Positions 25,860 through 33,671 of a stretch of DNA of 64,000 nucleotides are shown here, piece after piece. Every line of letters starts with the position of its first letter. Position 1 is the first letter of the stretch. Under the pieces are notes generated by a model. The model was not told where the DNA came from, did not search any database, and saw only the letters and a list, made by a program, of their open reading frames with translations. The translations under genes were made by a program, and so were the position numbers. This stretch comes from Nocardioides mesophilus (lineage in GTDB: Bacteria; Actinomycetota; Actinomycetes; Propionibacteriales; Nocardioidaceae): assembly GCF_014395785.1 (NCBI RefSeq), contig NZ_CP060713.1, forward strand, positions 1,764,501-1,828,500, given 5' to 3'.

Positions 25860-26087
25860 ATGACCCTGCAGACCACTCCCGCCCAGCTCACCTCGTCGGT
25901 GCTCGACGCCGTCGCCGACGGGGCCTGGTCCGCCGGCGACGTGGCGGCCACCGTGACCGCGCAGGTCCGGGCCGGACGCAGCGATGTCGTGGCGACCCTG
26001 TGGGACCTCGTCGACCAGGGGGCCCTCGTCTACGACGCCTCCGCCGCCGAGCCGGGCTTCCGGCCGGTCCGCACCGTCCAGGCCTGA
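25860..26087 (+). CDS. Small winged-helix-like protein, unknown
   Basis: A 75-residue acidic protein with the layout of a short winged helix: LTSSVLDAVADGAWSAGDVAAT, then VVATLWDLVDQGALVYDAS. Such proteins are often transcription-linked, but this one has no partner domain. It has a good GGAGG site. A hyphenated palindrome upstream (see the DosR-like site) suggests stress control. Confidence 0.65.
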   Translation: MTLQTTPAQLTSSVLDAVADGAWSAGDVAATVTAQVRAGRSDVVATLWDLVDQGALVYDASAAEPGFRPVRTVQA

Positions 26088-26290
26088 GCCGCGCCCCCGC
26101 CCGGCGGCCGCCCGCGCCCGAGGGCGGCCGCCGTCGGCCCCGGCGCTCGACGGCACGCGGCCCCTCGCGCGGGTTGTAGGCTCACGACGGGCTGCGAACC
26201 GCAGGCCCGCCCGCTTGGCTCAATTCCCGTTGGTCGTGCGTCGCCCCGGGCAAGCCTGTCGTCCGTCGACGACGCAGCACTGGAGAGACC

Positions 26291-26995
26291 ATGGCCGAGC
26301 GGTTGGACATCGCGGTGTCGCTGGCACGGGCAGCGCGGGAGATCAACTCGGCGAACGACCTCGACGGCACCTTCGACACCATCGTCCACGTCGCCAAGCG
26401 ATCGCTTCCCGGCGTCGACCACGTCGGCATCTCGATCTCCCACAAGAGCGGCAAGATCGAGACAGTGGCAGGGACCGCCCGGATCGTCTGGGAGCTCGAC
26501 GCCCTCCAGTACGAGCTCCGCGAAGGGCCATGCGTGCACGCCGTGGTCTCCCGGTCCGAGCCGGTCGTCGTGGTCAACAACATCCGGCACGACCAGCGCT
26601 GGCCCCGCTACGTGCCGCAGGCCCTCAAGCTGGGGCTCAGGGCCCAGCTCGGGATCCGGCTCTACGTCGAGGAGGAGACGCTCGGGGCGATCAATCTGTA
26701 CTCGACCGGGAGCGACACCATCGATCCCGAGGTGGAGCACGCGGCTGAGCTGTTCGCGGCCCACGCCGCCGTCGCCGTCGGCCGCATGCAGCGGGTGCAG
26801 AACCTCACCGTCGGGATGGAGAGCCGGAAGGTCATCGGGCAGGCGATCGGGATCGTGATGGAGCGCTTCGCCCTCGACGAGGACCGCGCGTTCGGTCACC
26901 TGACCCGGGTCTCGCAGCACACCAACGTCAAGCTGCGCACGATCGCGCAGGAGATCGTCGACCAGGGCAACGAGAGCGCCGACCAGGGCGGCTGA
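26291..26995 (+). CDS. GAF and ANTAR domain RNA-binding antiterminator
   Basis: A 234-residue actinobacterial regulator. The GAF domain occupies about 15-155 (GVDHVGISISHKSGKIETVAG, LREGPCVHAV, GLRAQLGIRLYVEEE), and the C-terminal ANTAR domain about 170-228 (SRKVIGQAIGIVMERFALDEDRAFGHLTRVSQHTN in pieces). ANTAR domains bind tandem hairpins in nascent RNA to prevent termination. No sensor kinase is adjacent, so the GAF domain may sense a ligand itself. A stable hairpin follows 40 bp after the stop. Confidence 0.92.
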   Translation: MAERLDIAVSLARAAREINSANDLDGTFDTIVHVAKRSLPGVDHVGISISHKSGKIETVAGTARIVWELDALQYELREGPCVHAVVSRSEPVVVVNNIRHDQRWPRYVPQALKLGLRAQLGIRLYVEEETLGAINLYSTGSDTIDPEVEHAAELFAAHAAVAVGRMQRVQNLTVGMESRKVIGQAIGIVMERFALDEDRAFGHLTRVSQHTNVKLRTIAQEIVDQGNESADQGG

Positions 26996-27033
26996 GCCGT
27001 CCCCGGCCGCCGCCCGCAGGCAGCTGCGCTCGT

Positions 27034-27080
27034 GCCGGGTCCGGCAAGGACACCCCCGAAGCAGCCCTCGCCGGACCCGG
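27034..27080 (+). terminator. Hairpin after the GAF-ANTAR gene
   Basis: An 11-bp stem (CCGGGTCCGGC at 27035-27045 pairing with GCCGGACCCGG at 27070-27080) with a 24-base loop lies 40 bp after the stop. No T-run follows, so termination would be Rho-dependent or GC-hairpin type. The rest of the 300-bp gap up to the convergent permease gene holds no gene that I can support. Confidence 0.45.
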
Positions 27081-27298
27081 AGTCACAGGGCGGTCCGGTG
27101 GAGCTGCCGCGGGCGGCGGGAGCAGCACCCTCCTCGAGGGAGGGGGCAGACGTGCCAGAGCGGTCGTCGTCCATCAGATCCACGTGCCGTGGGTGGGCCG
27201 TCCGCGCTCTCGCCTGAACGCGAGACCAGGGTAGGGCCCGGCCCCGCGATCCGGAACCCCCTTGTGACCGGAATCCGGACGCGACAGGTGGCGGCGGC

Positions 27299-28897
27299 TC
27301 AGCTGGCGACGGTCGCGACCACCATGGACCGGGTCGTCGGGTCGGCCCACTCGTTCGCGGTGCCGACCAGCTTGGCGGCTGAGAAGAGCAGGAACGGCAG
27401 CGCCAGCAGCACCGACCACGGCCATGAGGCGTAGGTGGCGGCCCCGAACACCATGCCGGTCAGCGTGGTGGTCAGCGCCAGCCGCGCGGAGTAGCCGACC
27501 ATCACCACCGGAGGCGCCGGGGTGGCCCGCGCGCTGCGCAGGTCGACCGCGAACGGCCGCTTCACCGACCAGCGCAACGAGGTGGCGACCACCTGCACGG
27601 TGACCACCAGGCCGCAGCAGAGCACGCCGGCGAGCTGGGCGCTGGTGGGCGGGCCGGCACGCAGCGACCCGAGCACCACCGTGAGCACCGTGGCCACGAG
27701 CAGCACCTCGACGAGCACCGTCGCCCGTGACCAGAACACCAGCCGCGGGGAGACCGGCAGGCTGTCGCGCCAGAGCGCCCCGCGGCCGTCGAGGCACCAC
27801 GAGTTCACCCCGAACAGCAACGCCCCGCCGGAGGCGACCAGGCCCGGCAGGATGCTGAGCATCGACCAGTCCAGGCCCCCGGCCAGCGCGACCAGGCCGG
27901 GCAGCAGCGCGAGCACCGCCAGGCCGCGGCGCAGCGGCACCGAGCGCCAGATGCCGACCCGGTCGGTGCGCAGCAGCGCCGCCAGGTCCGATCCGGCGTG
28001 CGGTCGGGGCGGCCGCGAGGACGCCTCCTCGCGCAGCTCGTCGCGGGCGGGACGGCGTACGACGGCGGTCGCCACCCAGGCGCCGACCACCACCGCGGCC
28101 AGGGCCAGCGCGACCAGCGCGAGCACCACCTTGAGCCAGTTCCACACCTGCCCGTCGGCGCCGTAGAGCACGCCGAAGGTGATCCGCAGGGTCGGGCTGC
28201 GGTCGAGCAGCGGCACCAGGTTGTCGCTGGAGATCAGCGCCGCCAGCGACGCCCCGAGCGCGATCACCAGCAGCCGAACGGTCAGGAGGCCGTGGGTGCC
28301 GCGGCGCAGCCACTCGATCCCCCAGGCCACCACCTGCGCCAGCGCGGTGGCCGCGAACAGCCACAGCAGCACCGGGACCTGGGCCAGCAGCAGCTTCCAG
28401 GTCGGCCCGACGACGTACGACGTCGCGCCGAGCAGCGTCCACGCCTGCAGCAGCCAGGCGATGTTCAGCGGCGCCATCAGCAACGCGCCCAGGTGGTCGG
28501 TGGTGGGGCTGACCGGGTAGGCCACCGCCTGCTCACGCGGCAGCAGCTCGCGGCCGCCGCCGGACGCCGCCGCGGAGACGATCGAGATCACCAGCAGGCC
28601 GATGTAGCCGGTCGGCAGCAGCAGCAGCACGTCCTGGTGGCGGCCGTCGCCGTCGGGCAGGTAGCCGGGCAGCCAGGAGACCAGCACTGTCACGGTCAGG
28701 ATCAGTACCAGGGCGAGCATGACCGCGGTGCGCGAGCGGCCGCGCACCCCGTTGGACCGGAACCGCAGCAGCGCGCCGACGTCGGCGATCGCCCACTGCA
28801 CCCGCTCGCGGCGCGAGAGCCGCAGCCCGGTGCCCGGCGGGCTCAGCGGGGCCGGGCCGTGCGGCTCAGTCGAGGAGGGAGCGGTAGACACCGGCAC
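27299..28897 (-). CDS. ABC-2 type multi-span permease
   Basis: A 532-residue membrane protein with about twelve segments and a soluble N-terminal stretch (RERVQWAIADVGALLRFRSNG). It lacks a strong family motif but follows directly behind an ABC ATPase, so it is the membrane part of an exporter. Its start overlaps the end of the ATPase gene by 32 bp, which is long for this region, so the true start could lie a few codons further in. The exported substrate is not evident. Confidence 0.82.
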   Translation of the reverse strand: MPVSTAPSSTEPHGPAPLSPPGTGLRLSRRERVQWAIADVGALLRFRSNGVRGRSRTAVMLALVLILTVTVLVSWLPGYLPDGDGRHQDVLLLLPTGYIGLLVISIVSAAASGGGRELLPREQAVAYPVSPTTDHLGALLMAPLNIAWLLQAWTLLGATSYVVGPTWKLLLAQVPVLLWLFAATALAQVVAWGIEWLRRGTHGLLTVRLLVIALGASLAALISSDNLVPLLDRSPTLRITFGVLYGADGQVWNWLKVVLALVALALAAVVVGAWVATAVVRRPARDELREEASSRPPRPHAGSDLAALLRTDRVGIWRSVPLRRGLAVLALLPGLVALAGGLDWSMLSILPGLVASGGALLFGVNSWCLDGRGALWRDSLPVSPRLVFWSRATVLVEVLLVATVLTVVLGSLRAGPPTSAQLAGVLCCGLVVTVQVVATSLRWSVKRPFAVDLRSARATPAPPVVMVGYSARLALTTTLTGMVFGAATYASWPWSVLLALPFLLFSAAKLVGTANEWADPTTRSMVVATVAS

Positions 28898-29576
28898 CGG
28901 CCTCCCCGGTCATGTCGGCTGCGGGTACGGCGGCGACGGCCGAGCCGCCGCGCAGCACGATCGCGTCCTGGCAGGCGTCGACCGCCAGCTCGCGCAGATG
29001 GGTGGAGACCAGGACCGCGGCACCCCGGGCGCGCGCGTCGGCGATCACCTCCATGGTCGCTTCGACACCGAGCGGGTCCACCCCGTCGAAGGGCTCGTCG
29101 AGCAGCAGCACCCGCGGCTCGTGGAAGGCCGCCAGGATCACCGACATCCGGCGGCCCATGCCGTGACTGAAGCCGGCGGTCACGCGATGGGCGGCCGCGC
29201 CGAGGTCGAACCGCTCGAGCAGGTCGCGGGCCGGCTCCTCCCAGCCGGCCGGCAGCCGGCGCAGCCGGGCGGCGAGCTGCAGGTGCTCCCAGGGGGTCGC
29301 CCGCGGGACCAGGCCGCCGACGTCGGGGCAGTAGCCGGTGACCCGCTTGGCGGCCAGCGTCTGCCGGGCGATGTCGAGCCCGTCGACGGTGACGATGCCG
29401 CCGGTCGGCGGGATCACGCCGGCCAGCACGCGCATGGTGGTGGACTTGCCCGCGCCGTTGCGGCCGAGCAGCGCGGTGGCGCTACCGGCGGGGACCGAGA
29501 AGTCGATCCCGCGGACCGCGTCCACCGGGCCGAACCGGACCCATAGTGCGGTGACGTCGACGATCGGGGTGCTCAC
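28866..29576 (-). CDS. ABC exporter ATP-binding protein
   Basis: A 236-residue ABC ATPase. Walker A is GRNGAGKST, Walker B RVLLLDEP, and the signature region reads FSHGMGRRMSV in place of LSGGQ, a form seen in ABC-2 exporters; the H-loop is VSTHLRELA. The start is GTG after CCGGAG. It is paired with the downstream permease gene and belongs to the CcmA/drug-export type. A 52-bp tandem array lies upstream of the start. Confidence 0.92.
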   Translation of the reverse strand: MSTPIVDVTALWVRFGPVDAVRGIDFSVPAGSATALLGRNGAGKSTTMRVLAGVIPPTGGIVTVDGLDIARQTLAAKRVTGYCPDVGGLVPRATPWEHLQLAARLRRLPAGWEEPARDLLERFDLGAAAHRVTAGFSHGMGRRMSVILAAFHEPRVLLLDEPFDGVDPLGVEATMEVIADARARGAAVLVSTHLRELAVDACQDAIVLRGGSAVAAVPAADMTGEAGAGVYRSLLD

Positions 29577-29652
29577 TCCGGCGATTCTCCCCGGCCGGTC
29601 CGGCCCGTGCCCCGGTTTCGCGCCGATTCGTCCGAGTCGCGGCCAACCCCCA

Positions 29653-29841
29653 GCCGCCGAAATCGCGCACAGCCGTCGTCCCGGCTCCGCACCACCACCC
29701 CCCGGCCGCCGGAATCGCGCACAGCCGTCGTACCGGCTCCGCACCACCGCCCCCCGGCCGCCGGAATCGCGCACAGCCGTCGTACCGGCTCCGCACCACC
29801 GCCCCCCGGCCGCCGGAATCACGCACAGCCGTCGTCCCGGC
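29653..29841. repeat. 52-bp non-coding tandem array, about 3.6 copies
   Basis: The word GCACAGCCGTCGT recurs at 29667, 29719, 29771 and 29823, spaced exactly 52 bp. Copies 2 and 3 are almost identical; copies 1 and 4 differ at a few bases and copy 4 is cut short. Since 52 is not a multiple of 3 and the array lies in the 300-bp gap between two minus-strand genes, it is not a protein repeat. No spacers are present. Confidence 0.92.
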
Positions 29842-29878
29842 CCACCGCGGTCGGTGGGCCGGGACGACGGGGCGCCGC

Positions 29879-30280
29879 TCAGCGGTCGGCGTACCGCCGG
29901 GTGCCGGGGGCGAGCGCGAGCCCGAGGACCAGCAGGCCGACGACCGCGAACGGCACGGCCGCGGCCTCGTGGATGTAGCCGATCTTGAACGCGCTGAAGA
30001 TGAGCATCCACACCCCGTAGACGACCACCCCGGCGCGGCCGAGTGCGCTGCGACGAGCCAGCGCGAGCGCGGACAGCAGGCCGAAGGCGGTCACCGACTC
30101 GAAGGTCAGCAGGAAGGTCAGGGCCATGTCGGTGACGCCGTCGAGCAGCGTGAAGTAGACCGCGCCGTAGCCTGCGAACAGCGTCTGCAGCACGGTCAGC
30201 GCGACGACGACGGTCGCGGTGACCGGGCGCCGGGCCGCGGCCGGGTCGCGCGGGGAGGTACGTGTGGTGATCGTGGTCAT
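29879..30280 (-). CDS. Four-helix membrane protein, unknown
   Basis: A 133-residue membrane protein with four predicted segments (TATVVVALTVLQTLFAGYGA, LTFESVTAFGLLSALAL, GVVVYGVWMLIFSAFKIGY, AVPFAVVGLLVLGLALA). It is not recognised. The start is fixed by AAGGAGCC upstream. It is divergent from the histidine-kinase gene, with 143 bp between starts, and could be a target or partner of that system; this is only positional. Confidence 0.7.
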   Translation of the reverse strand: MTTITTRTSPRDPAAARRPVTATVVVALTVLQTLFAGYGAVYFTLLDGVTDMALTFLLTFESVTAFGLLSALALARRSALGRAGVVVYGVWMLIFSAFKIGYIHEAAAVPFAVVGLLVLGLALAPGTRRYADR

Positions 30281-30423
30281 GCTGGGCTCCTTCGATTCGG
30301 TGGTCTGACTGCTCCGCCAGCCTCGGCCCGGCGGCGTCCCGGTCACCACGCCCGTCTGTCACGATCCGGGTCGGGACTTCTCGTCCCGTGACGCCGGGAC
30401 TCCGGCGTCGGGACAATGTCGAC

Positions 30424-32508
30424 ATGTCAGCGCTCGCCGGGGTGGTGGCCGTCCTCTGCGGGGTGGGCGGCGCGCTGCTGCACGCCGCGAACGCCGCGGC
30501 CGACCGCACCGTGCAGCCGTCCTTCTGGCTGATGGGGGTGGCCGCCGCGATCGGCTGGGGCTCGCTCGCGGTCGCGCTCCGGGCCTCCTCCGCCGGCCTC
30601 CTGCGCGCCCTGGTCGCCGGCATCGGCCTGGCGCAAGGGGTCGCGGTGCTCGCCGCCGAGGTCGCGCTCGCCCACCCCGCCGGCGCCCTGGGCGAGTGGG
30701 CCGCGTGGTTCGGCTCGTGGCTGTGGACCCCCGGGTACGTCGCCGTGGTGACCGTGCTGCCGCTGCTGATGCCCGACGGCACGCTGCTCTCCCGGCGGTG
30801 GCGGCCGCTGCTGCTCATGGCCCTCGCCGCGGTCGGCGTCGTCGCGGCCGGCTGGGCGCTGACGCCGTACGACGCGCAGGACTTCCCGGCCGCCCTCGAG
30901 GGACAGACGAACCCGGTCGGGCTGCAGGCCGTCGCCGACCTGCTCGCCCCGCTCGGGGCGGTGCTGCTGCTCGGCGCCGTGCCGGCCGCGGTGGCCGCCC
31001 TGGTGCTGCGGCAACGCCGGGCCCGGGGGCTGGTGCGCCAGCAGCTGAAGTGGGTGCTGCTCGGCGTGCTCGCGACGCTGGCGCTGATGGCGCTCTCGCG
31101 GCTGGCCCCGGTGCTGGTCGGGGAGCCGCTGGCCGCGCTCGCGATGCTGCCGCTGCCGGTCGCCATCGGGGTGGCGGTGCTGCGGCACGGCCTCTGGGAG
31201 GTCGACGTGGTGCTCTCGCGCACGGTGCTGTACCTGCTGCTGACCGGCATCGCGGCGTCGGCGTACGTGCTGCTGGTCGGCCCCGTCGGTCAGATCCTGG
31301 ACGACGAGACCGCCGGCGCGACGCTCACCGCGGCGGCGGTCGCGCTGCTGGTGCTGCCGGTGCACGCCTTCCTGCGCCGCCAGGTGAACCGGTGGGTGCA
31401 CGGCTGGGAGGTGGAGCCCTACGAGGTGCTGACCCGGCTCGGGCACCGGCTGGAGGACGTCGGAGAGATCGGGTCCGCGGACGACCGGCTGCTGCCCTCG
31501 GTGGTCACCTCGGTGGCCCGGGCGATGCGGGCCGACCGGGCGACCTTGCGGCTCGGCGACGGCACCGTCCTGGTCGCCCACGGGTCGGCGGCCGAGAGCG
31601 TGCCCGGGCCGGCGGCCGGGCCGGCGGCGGCTCCGGACGTCGAGTCGGTGCTGGAGATCCCGCTGCGCTACGCCGGTGACCGGCTCGGCACGCTCTCGGT
31701 CGAGCGCTCCGGCGGTTTCACGTGGAACGACCGGGCGGTGCTCGACCGGCTCGGCGGGCAGACCGCGATCGCCGCGCACACGGTGCTGCTCGAGCGGGCG
31801 GCCCGCGCCGCGCGCGAGGAGGCGGTGCTGGCCCGGGAGGAGGAGCGGCGCCGGCTGCGGCACGACCTCCACGACGGGATCGGACCCTCGCTGGCGGCGC
31901 TGGCGCTGCAGGTGGAGACCGCGCGCGACCTCGCCCCCGACGACCCGGCCGCGGCGACCGCGCTGCTCGGCCGGCTGGTGCCGCGGCTCAACGCCGCGGT
32001 CGCCGAGGTGCGCGCCCTGGTCAACGAGCTGCGGCCGCCGACCCTCGACGAGCTCGGGCTGGCCAGCGCCGTGCGCGAGCTGACGGCCCGGCTGTCCACC
32101 CCGGACACCGAGGTGCGCACGGCGACCGAGGGGTTGGCCGAGGGGTTGGCCGACGGACTGGCCGACGGGGGTGGGCGGCCGCTGCCCGCGGCGGTCGAGG
32201 TGGCGGCGTACCGGATCGCGGGGGAGGCGGCCACCAACGCGGTGCGGCACGCGGCCGCCCGGCACGTCGACGTACTCCTGCACCGGGAGCCGGACCGGCT
32301 CCGGGTCGAGGTCCGCGACGACGGCACCGGGCTCCGCGACGGAGCGCCCCGCGGGGTCGGGCTCACCTCGATGCGGATGCGTGCCGAGGAGCTCGGTGGC
32401 ACCCTCACCGTGAGCACCTCCCCGCACGGCACCACCGTCACCGCCTCGCTCCCGCTGAGCGACCCGACCGACCTGACCGAACCGACCGACCAGAAGGAGG
32501 TCCGATGA
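30424..32508 (+). CDS. NarL-type sensor histidine kinase with about ten membrane segments
   Basis: A 694-residue sensor kinase. About ten membrane segments fill the first 320 residues, then a GAF-like region at about 345-460, the HisKA_3 dimerisation helix with phospho-acceptor H483 (RHDLHDGIGPSL), and an HATPase domain (GEAATNAVRHA as N-box, RDDGTGL as G1). Ten segments is more than usual for this family, and the N-terminal domain is probably the sensor for a membrane-soluble cue. A 15-residue Glu/Asp repeat (LAEGLADGLADG) precedes the ATPase. The stop overlaps the response-regulator start. Confidence 0.92.
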   Translation: MSALAGVVAVLCGVGGALLHAANAAADRTVQPSFWLMGVAAAIGWGSLAVALRASSAGLLRALVAGIGLAQGVAVLAAEVALAHPAGALGEWAAWFGSWLWTPGYVAVVTVLPLLMPDGTLLSRRWRPLLLMALAAVGVVAAGWALTPYDAQDFPAALEGQTNPVGLQAVADLLAPLGAVLLLGAVPAAVAALVLRQRRARGLVRQQLKWVLLGVLATLALMALSRLAPVLVGEPLAALAMLPLPVAIGVAVLRHGLWEVDVVLSRTVLYLLLTGIAASAYVLLVGPVGQILDDETAGATLTAAAVALLVLPVHAFLRRQVNRWVHGWEVEPYEVLTRLGHRLEDVGEIGSADDRLLPSVVTSVARAMRADRATLRLGDGTVLVAHGSAAESVPGPAAGPAAAPDVESVLEIPLRYAGDRLGTLSVERSGGFTWNDRAVLDRLGGQTAIAAHTVLLERAARAAREEAVLAREEERRRLRHDLHDGIGPSLAALALQVETARDLAPDDPAAATALLGRLVPRLNAAVAEVRALVNELRPPTLDELGLASAVRELTARLSTPDTEVRTATEGLAEGLADGLADGGGRPLPAAVEVAAYRIAGEAATNAVRHAAARHVDVLLHREPDRLRVEVRDDGTGLRDGAPRGVGLTSMRMRAEELGGTLTVSTSPHGTTVTASLPLSDPTDLTEPTDQKEVR

Positions 32509-33149
32509 GCATCCGCGTGCTCGTCGTCGACGACCACCCGCTCTACCGGGAGGGGCTGACCACCGCGCTGTCCACGATGTCCGACGTCGAGGTGGTCGGC
32601 GAGGCCGGTGACGGCGCGGCCGCGGTCGCGAGCGCGGCCACGCTGCACCCGGACGTGGTGATGATGGACCTGCACATGCCGGTGATGAACGGCGTCGACG
32701 CCACCCGCGCGGTCACCGAGGCGCAGCCCGAGGTGGCCGTGCTCGTGCTGACCATGCTGGAGGGGGACGACTCGGTGTTCGCGGCCGTCCGCGCCGGGGC
32801 CCGCGGCTACCTGCTCAAGGGAGCCGACCGCGCCGAGATCCACCGGGCGCTGACCGCCGTGGCGCACGGCGAGGTGGTCTTCTCCGCGACCATCGCGCCG
32901 CGGGTGCTCTCCTACTTCGCGACCGGCCGCAGCCGCTCGGTCGAGCCGTTCCCGGAGCTCACCGAGCGGGAGCGGGAGGTGCTCGACCTGGTGGCGCGCG
33001 GGCTCACCAACCTCGAGATCGCCCGCCGGCTCTTCCTCAGCGACAAGACGGTGCGCAACCACGTCTCGAACGTGTTCGCCAAGATCCACGTCGCCGGCCG
33101 GGCCGAGGCGGTCGCCCGCGCCCGCGACGCCGGCCTCGGCACCGCCTGA
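32505..33149 (+). CDS. LuxR/NarL-type response regulator
   Basis: A 214-residue response regulator. The receiver has DD at 9-10, phospho-acceptor D55 (VVMMDLHMP), T at TMLEGD and K105 (GYLLKGA). The C-terminal LuxR-type helix-turn-helix is LTEREREVLDLVARGLTN with EIARRLFLSDKTVRNHVSNV. The ATGA overlap shows translational coupling to the kinase. Its targets are not marked in the window. Confidence 0.95.
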   Translation: MSIRVLVVDDHPLYREGLTTALSTMSDVEVVGEAGDGAAAVASAATLHPDVVMMDLHMPVMNGVDATRAVTEAQPEVAVLVLTMLEGDDSVFAAVRAGARGYLLKGADRAEIHRALTAVAHGEVVFSATIAPRVLSYFATGRSRSVEPFPELTEREREVLDLVARGLTNLEIARRLFLSDKTVRNHVSNVFAKIHVAGRAEAVARARDAGLGTA

Positions 33150-33184
33150 GCGCTCGGCGCCCGACGGCGCCCTAGAGTGCCCCG

Positions 33185-33643
33185 ATGACCTCGAGCGACC
33201 TCGTCCCCGGATGCTTCCCGTGCGACCAGCAGGCGCAGGCGGTGCTGCCGCCGCGCGAGGACGTCGTGCACACCGACCACTGGCGGGTCGCGCACGCGTT
33301 CAACAGCACCCTGCCCGGCTGGCTGGTGCTGGTGCCGACGCGGCACGTGCTCTCGTTCACGGACCTGACCCCGGAGGCCGCCGACGAGCTCGGCGGGCTG
33401 GTCCGTCGTCTCGGCGTCGCGCTGGAGGCGGTGACCGGCTGCGTGAAGACCTACCTCATGCAGTTCTCCGAGGCAGAGGGCTTCTCGCACCTGCACCTGC
33501 ACCTCGTGCCGCGGCAGCCCGAGCACCCTGCGGAGGCCCGCGGACCCCGGGTGTTCAGCTTCCTCAGCGAGGACCAGGACCGGTGGCTGCCCGCCGGCGA
33601 GCGCGACCGTCTCGCGCTCGCCGTCCGGGCCGCGCTCTCCTAG
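33185..33643 (+). CDS. HIT-family nucleotide hydrolase
   Basis: A 152-residue histidine-triad protein with the H-L-H-L-H-L-V signature (HxHxHxx), preceded by FPCD near the N-terminus and PTRHVLSFTDLTPEA. HIT proteins cleave or transfer nucleotides from phosphoanhydrides or phosphoramidates, for example AppppA. The spacing suggests an HIT family hydrolase close to the HinT/Fhit group. It stands as a single gene. Confidence 0.92.
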   Translation: MTSSDLVPGCFPCDQQAQAVLPPREDVVHTDHWRVAHAFNSTLPGWLVLVPTRHVLSFTDLTPEAADELGGLVRRLGVALEAVTGCVKTYLMQFSEAEGFSHLHLHLVPRQPEHPAEARGPRVFSFLSEDQDRWLPAGERDRLALAVRAALS

Positions 33644-33671
33644 TCGGCCCCGGGGCCCGGCGCGGCCCGGC

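Noticed and set aside
29653-29841. CRISPR array
   Set aside because: The 52-bp units are contiguous with no spacers, and there are no cas genes in the window. The 32-bp array at 44569-44664 fails for the same reason.
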